A stretch of DNA of 7,838 bases from Prosthecobacter sp. (GTDB taxonomy: Bacteria > Verrucomicrobiota > Verrucomicrobiia > Verrucomicrobiales > Verrucomicrobiaceae). The DNA lies in NCBI GenBank assembly GCA_020216965.1, contig JAIWOJ010000079.1, forward strand, positions 1 to 7,838, read 5' to 3'. Shown one piece after another: positions 1-4,806 of the stretch. Numbering within the stretch: position 1 is the first letter of the stretch; every line of letters begins with the position of its first letter. The translations under genes were made by a program, and so were the position numbers. The notes under the pieces were generated by a model. The model made no database searches. It saw only the letters and a program-made list of their open reading frames with translations, and was not told where the DNA came from.

Positions 1-126
1 TTTGAGCGGGTGCCGGAGGGGCTAGCAGAAGCGGTGCGCGGGATTCAGGACGAGGAGCACCTGCGTCACCTGCATCGGGCCGCGATCCGCTGTGCGAGTT
101 TAGAGGATTTTGCGGCTGAGCTGTGA
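1..126 (+). CDS. C-terminal fragment, possible DUF4351/Rpn-type protein
   Basis: The frame is open from the window edge to a TGA at 124-126 and gives 41 residues of a protein whose start lies outside. The visible part is helical and charged, running from FERVPEGLAEAV to a final SLEDFAAEL. The pattern 'VPEGL.EAV..I.D...L..LHRAAI...SLEDF' resembles the C-terminal tail of DUF4351 or Rpn/PD-(D/E)XK transposase-like proteins, which are common in cyanobacteria, Planctomycetes and Verrucomicrobia. That resemblance is from memory and covers only a short helical tail, so the family call is weak. The reading frame itself is credible: it ends cleanly, and about 40 bases separate it from the convergent lipid kinase gene, with no obvious hairpin terminator between them. 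Confidence 0.45.
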   Translation, partial: FERVPEGLAEAVRGIQDEEHLRHLHRAAIRCASLEDFAAEL

Positions 127-167
127 CGGCATCACGCGGAACTTTGGAATCAAGAACGGATAGAAGC

Positions 168-1058
168 TTACGCTGCCACACTCAATCTGAGATCAGATAG
201 GCGGAAGTGGACAGGTGTGCGATCTTGAACAAGCTCGCCGTCCAATTCGTAGGGCGCTGTGGGCTCGGCTAGCACGGTGAATTCACGGGCTTGGAGGTAG
301 TCGATATCCGCTGCTTTTTCATAACCGCTCTCCAGCACAGCATGGATCATCTGGGCGAACTCCCAGCCGCCGAGTTGGTGAAAAATTAGCAGGTCCAGAA
401 GGCCATCCTGGTTGTCTGCTCTAGGGAAGACCTTGACTGGCCCGCCGTAGTGCTTGCCTGCACCGATGAGCACGACGCTGCCAAAAAGATCGGGGCGCCC
501 CTCGATCTGAACTTTCAGCACCGGCGGAGTCCGGGCCAGAACCTGCAAGGCAGAGACGACATAGCTGAGGGGGCCCAGGCGCTTTTTGCGCTCCCAGGGA
601 GTCTCTTGGATGATTTCTGCATCCAGTCCAACACCGGCCAATTGTACAAAGTAATAATCATTGGCCATCCACAGGTCGATTTCTCGCCGACTGCCGCTGG
701 TAAGGCGCTGCCAGCAGGCAGCGATGTCAGAAGACGGCAGCCCCAGTTCTAGGGCAAAGACATTCATCGTGCCCACGGGAAGCACGCCCAGAGCTGTGCG
801 CGGCTGGCCGTTTAGGCGCTGGGCATTGACCCGGCACAGCCCTTGTAGCACCTCATTCATCGTGCCATCCCCGCCTGCGGCTACGACGAGGGGGTGCCCC
901 TCCTGTGCGAGACGTGCAGCGATTTCGGTAGCCTCCCCAGGGGCTGTGGTGAGGATTAGTTCTGGCGCGGGAGAGAGAGCCAGGATGGCCTGCTCACGGG
1001 CTGCGGCCTGGGTGCTGCGCGCGGCGGGGTTGAGGATGACGGGGATGCGTTCGGACAT
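168..1058 (-). CDS. Diacylglycerol kinase-family (YegS/DAGK) lipid kinase
   Basis: This 296-residue protein should transfer phosphate from ATP to a lipid such as diacylglycerol, at the cytoplasmic face of the membrane, in phospholipid turnover. The DAGK catalytic fold is clear. It opens with VILNPAARS, has the nucleotide-binding GGDGTMNEV at about residues 62-70, LGVLPVGTMNVFA at about 90-102, GVGLDAEI at about 142-149, DNQDGLLDL at about 215-223, and LDGE at 272-275, the usual late acidic motif. The length fits the family (about 290-320 residues). I chose the ATG at 1056-1058 because MSERIPVILNP begins exactly where family members do. The frame can be extended to a TTG at 1097, but the extra 13 residues resemble nothing. 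No strong Shine-Dalgarno precedes either start. The gene is transcribed divergently from the PLP enzyme gene. Substrate specificity (diacylglycerol, sphingosine or another lipid) cannot be read from the sequence. Confidence 0.9.
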   Translation of the reverse strand: MSERIPVILNPAARSTQAAAREQAILALSPAPELILTTAPGEATEIAARLAQEGHPLVVAAGGDGTMNEVLQGLCRVNAQRLNGQPRTALGVLPVGTMNVFALELGLPSSDIAACWQRLTSGSRREIDLWMANDYYFVQLAGVGLDAEIIQETPWERKKRLGPLSYVVSALQVLARTPPVLKVQIEGRPDLFGSVVLIGAGKHYGGPVKVFPRADNQDGLLDLLIFHQLGGWEFAQMIHAVLESGYEKAADIDYLQAREFTVLAEPTAPYELDGELVQDRTPVHFRLSDLRLSVAA

Positions 1059-1068
1059 GCCGGGCGCG

Positions 1069-1097
1069 GTTATGAGCGCGGATGCCCTAGGGCACAA
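1069..1097 (-). promoter_or_regulatory. Candidate promoter of the lipid kinase gene, with palindrome
   Basis: Read on the minus strand, TTGTGC (1092-1097) and CATAAC (1069-1074) are separated by exactly 17 bases, a plausible but imperfect sigma-70 pair. A perfect 10-base palindrome, GCCCTAGGGC (1084-1093), overlaps the -35 box and the spacer, where a repressor could bind. If the promoter is right, the transcript would start only a few bases before the ATG at 1058 and be nearly leaderless, which agrees with the missing Shine-Dalgarno site. The box matches are modest, so chance is a real alternative. Confidence 0.25.
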
Positions 1098-1160
1098 GTG
1101 AACAATGCGCCCGCACGACGGGAACGGATTTTTCCCATTTCCCCGCCTCCCTTCTGCGCT

Positions 1161-1166
1161 AAGAGG
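1161..1166 (+). promoter_or_regulatory. Weak ribosome binding site for the PLP enzyme gene
   Basis: AAGAGG lies 14 bases before the ATG at 1181. It is purine-rich and partly complementary to the 16S 3' end, but the spacing is longer than optimal. It is the best candidate upstream of this start, and most other genes in the window have none. Confidence 0.3.
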
Positions 1167-1180
1167 CGCTGTTTCCAGCC

Positions 1181-2374
1181 ATGAGAGACGATGCCTCTGT
1201 ACCTAGCGACGCGCGTTTTGAGACGCGCGCCATCCATATCGGCCAGGATTACCGCAGCGAGACCGGCGCGGTGATCCCGCCGATCTACATGACCTCGACT
1301 TTTGAGACGGGGAACCCGGGTAGCTTTGACTACACACGCAGCGGCAGCCCGAATTTCCGCAACCTGCAAAGGACGCTCGCCAGCTTGGAGAATGCGCGAC
1401 ACTGCACGGTCTTTGCGAGCGGTGTTTCTGCCATCACGGCCATCGCCTCCGGGCTGAAAAGTGGGGACAGCATCGTCTCTGAACAAAACATCTATGGCTG
1501 CACCTACCGTCTGTTTGAGCGGGTGCTGCGGAAGTTTGGCGTGAACATTCATTATGTGGATTTGGCGGATCCCGCTAACTACGGCCGCGTGATGGAGCTA
1601 AAGCCCGCGCTGCTCTGGCTAGAATCACCCACCAACCCGCTGCTCAAGGTCTTGGACATCCGCGCGCTGTCCGATGTGGCTCATCGTGCGGGCGCGGCAG
1701 TGGTGGTGGACAATACCTTTGCCTCTAGCCTACTGCAGCAGCCGTTAGATCTAGGGGCAGACCTTTCCCTACTGAGCACGACGAAGTACACGAACGGCCA
1801 TAGCGACGCGCTGGGTGGTGCGGTGTGCAGCAATAGTGACGAGTGGCAGGAGAAGATGATCTTTGCGCAAAAGGCTCTCGGTTTGCAGCCCAGCCCCTTT
1901 GATACCTGGCTGACCTCCCGCGGGGTAAAGACAGAGGCACTGCGCATGGAGCGGCACTGCGCGAACACGCTGGAGCTAGCCACCCGCTTGGAGGCCCATC
2001 CGCGTGTGCATTCTGTGCGCTACCCTTTCCTGCCGAGCCATCCGCAGCACGCGCTGGCAAAGAGGCAGATGAAAGGAGGCAGCGGGATGATGCTGGCCGA
2101 CTTTGGACATACCCAGGAAGAGGCTCTGGCCTTCATCCGGCGGCTGCGGCTTTTTACCCAAGCAGAGAGCTTGGGCGGCATTGAGAGCCTAGTCTGCCAT
2201 CCGGCGACGATGACCCATGCCTCGGTGCCGCGCGAGGTGCGCGAGGCCGCAGGCATCACGGACGGTCTGATCCGCTTCTCCGTCGGCATCGAGCATGTGG
2301 AAGATTTGTGGGCAGATATCGAACACGCGCTGGCAGCTCGAAGCACATCTTGCCAGCTAGCAAAGCCACTCTAG
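1181..2374 (+). CDS. Cys/Met-metabolism PLP enzyme (cystathionine gamma-synthase/lyase type)
   Basis: This is a 397-residue member of the trans-sulfuration PLP family (fold type I, normally tetrameric, cytoplasmic). The family makes or cleaves cystathionine, homocysteine or methionine. Visible signatures are VIPPIYMTSTFE (31-42); Y51/R53, the phosphate contacts donated by the neighbouring subunit; ASG at 79-81; the ring-stacking Y105 in IYGCTYRLF; PTNPLLKVLDI (150-160); D177 in VVDNTFAS; the Schiff-base lysine K202 in STTKYTNGHSD; SLGGIESL (330-337) followed by MTHASV; and R365 in IRFSVGIE, the carboxylate contact. E329 before SLGG favours cystathionine gamma-lyase or synthase over methionine gamma-lyase, whereas C107 in YGCT is a methionine-lyase-like feature. 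Synthase, lyase and O-acylhomoserine sulfhydrylase therefore cannot be separated with confidence. The length is normal. The next gene starts 11 bases after the stop, which suggests co-transcription. Confidence 0.92.
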   Translation: MRDDASVPSDARFETRAIHIGQDYRSETGAVIPPIYMTSTFETGNPGSFDYTRSGSPNFRNLQRTLASLENARHCTVFASGVSAITAIASGLKSGDSIVSEQNIYGCTYRLFERVLRKFGVNIHYVDLADPANYGRVMELKPALLWLESPTNPLLKVLDIRALSDVAHRAGAAVVVDNTFASSLLQQPLDLGADLSLLSTTKYTNGHSDALGGAVCSNSDEWQEKMIFAQKALGLQPSPFDTWLTSRGVKTEALRMERHCANTLELATRLEAHPRVHSVRYPFLPSHPQHALAKRQMKGGSGMMLADFGHTQEEALAFIRRLRLFTQAESLGGIESLVCHPATMTHASVPREVREAAGITDGLIRFSVGIEHVEDLWADIEHALAARSTSCQLAKPL

Positions 2375-2385
2375 CCTCTGCGCTC

Positions 2386-3345
2386 ATGCTAGATCCATTC
2401 CGCGCCCTTGCCGAGCTGGGGGATTCCCCCAGGTTTGGCAGCGCGGCAGCAGGCATGAAAACAGAGATCCCATGCAGTCCGGATCTGATCTTGCGCCTGG
2501 ACTGGATGCGGCTGGCAGAGCTGGTGCGGGCGATCTCTGCCCATGCGGGCTGCGAGCTGGCACGATCGATCGTGCTTGAGGATGGCTCGGTCATGTTTGG
2601 CATGATCGAGCGCCCAAACACGCCCCACCCCCAGCGTGCCTTGGTCAAAACAGCCCCGTGGAACGAATGGGGAGCCACGCCTGAGACGGTGATGCGCTTT
2701 GCGCGTGAGGTGCGCACGGCGGCGCGCACTCGTGGCATTTTGGTAGCCCCGGCGGGCTTTACCCCAGCCGCGCAGTTGGCCGCGCAGCAGCACCGGATCG
2801 AGATGGTGGATGCGACCGCGCTGCACCGGGTTTTGGAAACACTAGCAGAGGAACGCCGTGGGCTACTGCTCGCCATCGCCACGGCGGGAGACTACCTCAC
2901 CCCCACCTGCCCGGTCTGCCTAGAAAAACTCTCGCGCCAGGAAGGTGCCACCCAAGAAGAGCTGGGGCATCGGGTGAGGCGCATCCAAGAATCTGGCCTG
3001 GTCGCGGATCCCGTGGAAGCCGACTGTGTGGAGGTGGCCCAGGGTGCAGAAGTGACTTTTCTGCATGAGGTGCGCTCGCGTGAGCTGCGCATCGCTGGCG
3101 GTGCGGTGGGGGATTTTGTCTGTGAGGGGCCGGTGACGCTACTGCCAGGCGGGATGCTGGACGGCACGCTGGCCGCCCGCTCTGTAAGGGTGGAGGACGG
3201 TGCAGAGCTACGCGGCAGGTTCCGCATCCTCCAAGGGCCGCCGATGCCCTTTGTGAAAGAAGTGCGCCCGTGGCGGTGGCGCTGCCCAGGCGTCAGTGGC
3301 AAACCGGAGTGCCGTCGCGTCAACTTCGAGCCCCATCACGGATAA
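2386..3345 (+). CDS. Mosaic protein: Mrr-like fold, split zinc ribbon, bactofilin-like repeats
   Basis: This is a 319-residue cytoplasmic-type protein with no signal peptide or membrane segment. Residues about 40-155 resemble an Mrr-type restriction-endonuclease-like domain: RALVKTAPWNEWG (84-96), TVMRFAREVRTAARTRGILV (101-120), APAGFTPAAQLAAQ (121-134), then IEMVDATALHRVL. The usual Q/E-x-K catalytic pair reads L-V-K (86-88), so nuclease activity is doubtful. CPVC follows at 175-178. Residues about 210-292 are short hydrophobic/glycine repeats (ELRIAGGAVGDFVCEGPVTLL, written here only in part as ELRIAGGAVGDF, then SVRVEDGAELRGRF) typical of a bactofilin beta-helix. The end, WRWRC(300)..KPEC(309)RR, looks like the second half of a zinc ribbon. 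The ATG at 2386 is preferred because it avoids overlap with the preceding gene. A GTG at 2308 and an ATG at 2455 are alternatives, and none has a Shine-Dalgarno. It is probably co-transcribed with the PLP gene. The function is unknown. Confidence 0.75.
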   Translation: MLDPFRALAELGDSPRFGSAAAGMKTEIPCSPDLILRLDWMRLAELVRAISAHAGCELARSIVLEDGSVMFGMIERPNTPHPQRALVKTAPWNEWGATPETVMRFAREVRTAARTRGILVAPAGFTPAAQLAAQQHRIEMVDATALHRVLETLAEERRGLLLAIATAGDYLTPTCPVCLEKLSRQEGATQEELGHRVRRIQESGLVADPVEADCVEVAQGAEVTFLHEVRSRELRIAGGAVGDFVCEGPVTLLPGGMLDGTLAARSVRVEDGAELRGRFRILQGPPMPFVKEVRPWRWRCPGVSGKPECRRVNFEPHHG

Positions 3346-3357
3346 CTGCTCAGCCGC

Positions 3358-4041
3358 TCAGAACCACAGGGTTTGATAAAGTCTAGCCCCGATGACCCCA
3401 CCCAAAAGTGGGCCGATGACGGGAATCCAGGCATAGCCCCAATCACTCCCACCTTTGCCGGGAATCGGCAAAAAAGCGTGCGCTAGGCGCGGCCCTAGAT
3501 CACGGGCAGGATTGATGGCGTAACCGGTTGGCCCGCCCAGGGAAAGACCGATGGCCAGCACAATCAAGCCGACCAATGCCGGGGCCAGCACTGCCAGCAC
3601 GCCTAGGGCTAGCAGGGCCGTGCCGATAACCTCACAAGTCAGGTTTGCCAGTGGATGGCGGATGGCCGGGCCAGTGCAGAAGACGGCCAGCTTATCCGCA
3701 GCAGAGTCCGTGGCACGCCAGTGCGGCAAGTAGGAGAGCCAGACCAGCACCGCGCCAGCCACTGCCCCCGCCATCTGGGCGGCGATGTAAGCAGGTACAT
3801 CTGCCCAGGGGAACTTCCCAATGCTCGCCAGCCCGAACGTTACCGCAGGATTCAAATGCGCGCCGCTGACGGCAGCCGTGCAGTAAACGGCGACAGCGAC
3901 CCCACAGGCCCAGCCGACGGTGATGACTATCCAGCCTCCTTGATGACCTTTGGTCTGTTTCAGCACGACGTTTGCCACCACCCCATCTCCGAGCAGAACG
4001 AGGATCAATGTGCCCAAAAATTCAGCTAGGGTTGAGGTCAT
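3358..4041 (-). CDS. MIP-family aquaglyceroporin (glycerol facilitator-like)
   Basis: This is a 227-residue inner-membrane channel with the six-helix, two-half-helix MIP fold, expected to conduct glycerol, other small uncharged solutes and water. Both signature loops are present: SGAHLNPAVT (NPA at 64-66) and TGYAINPARDLGPR (NPA at 177-179). The Asp after the second NPAR (D181) is the classical mark of GlpF-type channels over water-only aquaporins. By alignment with E. coli GlpF, the selectivity filter has W44 and R180, with Y174 where GlpF has Phe200. The ATG at 4039-4041 gives MTSTLAEFLGT, which lines up with family N-termini. An upstream TTG (4110) or ATG (4089) would add an unrelated tail. 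No glycerol kinase or dehydrogenase gene is adjacent, so the physiological solute is open. It converges on the mosaic protein gene with only 12 bases between stops. Confidence 0.92.
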   Translation of the reverse strand: MTSTLAEFLGTLILVLLGDGVVANVVLKQTKGHQGGWIVITVGWACGVAVAVYCTAAVSGAHLNPAVTFGLASIGKFPWADVPAYIAAQMAGAVAGAVLVWLSYLPHWRATDSAADKLAVFCTGPAIRHPLANLTCEVIGTALLALGVLAVLAPALVGLIVLAIGLSLGGPTGYAINPARDLGPRLAHAFLPIPGKGGSDWGYAWIPVIGPLLGGVIGARLYQTLWF

Positions 4042-4068
4042 GGCTTGGTTGGCTTGATTTTTGCTAAA

Positions 4069-4097
4069 AAAGTACTCATTGCTGACCATTAAGACAA
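4069..4097 (-). promoter_or_regulatory. Candidate promoter of the aquaglyceroporin gene
   Basis: On the minus strand, TTGTCT (4092-4097) and TACTTT (4069-4074) are spaced by 17 bases in an AT-rich patch, a reasonable sigma-70-like pair. Transcription from it would start near 4060, downstream of the alternative ATG at 4089, and this supports translation from 4041. The boxes match the consensus only partly (about four and three of six). Confidence 0.35.
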
Positions 4098-4137
4098 GGC
4101 TGCGGCACAAAAACCACCCTAGGTCTGGCTCTTCGCC

Positions 4138-4154
4138 TTGACAGTTCGCCTGTC
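4138..4154 (+). promoter_or_regulatory. Candidate -35 box and inverted repeat before the GYF_2 gene
   Basis: A perfect TTGACA occurs at 4138-4143. It overlaps an inverted repeat, GACAG-ttcgc-CTGTC (4140-4154), and a direct repeat TTCGCCT (4132-4138 and 4145-4151). No good -10 hexamer is found 16-18 bases downstream; the best sequences there are GTTTTG/TTTTGG around 4161-4167. A start of transcription near 4175 would leave a leader of only about 15 bases before the TTG start at 4190. The repeat could be an operator, but this is weak. Confidence 0.3.
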
Positions 4155-4189
4155 TTCCTCGTTTTGGTCATCATCAGTCACGGTTCACT

Positions 4190-4735
4190 TTGTATCAGGA
4201 GTTCTACATCAAAAAAGGAGGCAAGACACTGGGGCCCTGCTCCCTGGATGATTTGCGCACCTACCTCGCCTACGGTTCTGCCAGGGAGTCTGACCTTGTC
4301 AGACGTGAGGGGGACCACGCCTGGATTCCGCTGCGTGATCTGCCTGAATTTCAAGAACAAGGCATCGAAGACCTGACCTCAGAAATCACGAGCCGCCGCC
4401 GCGTGGCGCGCTACCGCGATTATATGAAAGTGCCCCCAGCCCAGCGCTCAGGCATCGTGAGGGGCAGAATCATCCTGGGCTTCCTCTTTTTCCCGCCACT
4501 GCTATGGAAGGCTGCGGCTACCGTCTTCCAAGAAAACATTTACACGCCTGAGACGGATGAGCACGGCTTCCTCAAAAGCTGGCCGCGCTGGGTTTCCAGC
4601 CTGCTTTACCCGCTGCTGATCCTCAATGCTGTCTTATGGCTTCTGCTGATTTGGACGGTTTTTCACAGCGCTGCCCCTCTTCTTCACGACATCATCCAGG
4701 TCTTCCGCTCTGGCACCGGCACCGCCGTCCCGTGA
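4190..4735 (+). CDS. GYF_2-domain protein with two transmembrane segments
   Basis: This 181-residue protein has an N-terminal GYF_2 domain at about residues 3-54: FYIKKGGKTLGPCSLDDL, a conserved glycine in the AYGS turn, then HAWIPLRDLPEF. GYF_2 domains are thought to bind peptides or act in bacterial membrane-protein scaffolds. A basic linker (SRRRVARYRDY, about 68-78) is followed by two hydrophobic segments, about 92-113 (IILGFLFFPPLLW) and about 133-158 (LLYPLLILNAVLWLLLIW). The protein is therefore probably an inner-membrane protein with its GYF domain in the cytoplasm. The start must be TTG at 4190: an in-frame stop lies at 4139-4141 and there is no ATG or GTG between. LYQEFYIKKG matches the normal beginning of such proteins (M-x-x-x-Y-x-x-x-x-G). 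No Shine-Dalgarno is visible. The partner or substrate is unknown. Confidence 0.8.
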   Translation: MYQEFYIKKGGKTLGPCSLDDLRTYLAYGSARESDLVRREGDHAWIPLRDLPEFQEQGIEDLTSEITSRRRVARYRDYMKVPPAQRSGIVRGRIILGFLFFPPLLWKAAATVFQENIYTPETDEHGFLKSWPRWVSSLLYPLLILNAVLWLLLIWTVFHSAAPLLHDIIQVFRSGTGTAVP

Positions 4736-4806
4736 AGACGCCACAGGTCGGGTAGCTAGGCTTTTTTGCTGGCACAGCAGCGCTCACACGCTTGTTTCTG
4801 GCCGCC

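Noticed and set aside
1120..1136. GGGAA/TTCCC short hairpin upstream of the PLP gene
   Set aside because: A 5-bp stem with a 7-base loop is too weak and too common to call an attenuator or operator.
1070..1552. Open minus-strand frame of about 160 codons covering the divergent intergenic region and the 5' end of the PLP gene
   Set aside because: It runs antisense to conserved PLP-family sequence, overlaps the start of the lipid kinase gene, and shows no domain-like pattern.
2256..2882. Open minus-strand frame of about 208 codons opposite the PLP enzyme and mosaic protein genes
   Set aside because: The translation is rich in Arg, Ser and Ala with no recognisable motif, and it lies antisense to two genes with clear family signatures; it is a by-product of their GC-rich codon use.
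4751..4780. Short T run after the GYF_2 gene as a rho-independent terminator
   Set aside because: Six T residues at 4762-4767 follow only a weak TAGCTA self-complementary patch; there is no stable GC stem directly before them.
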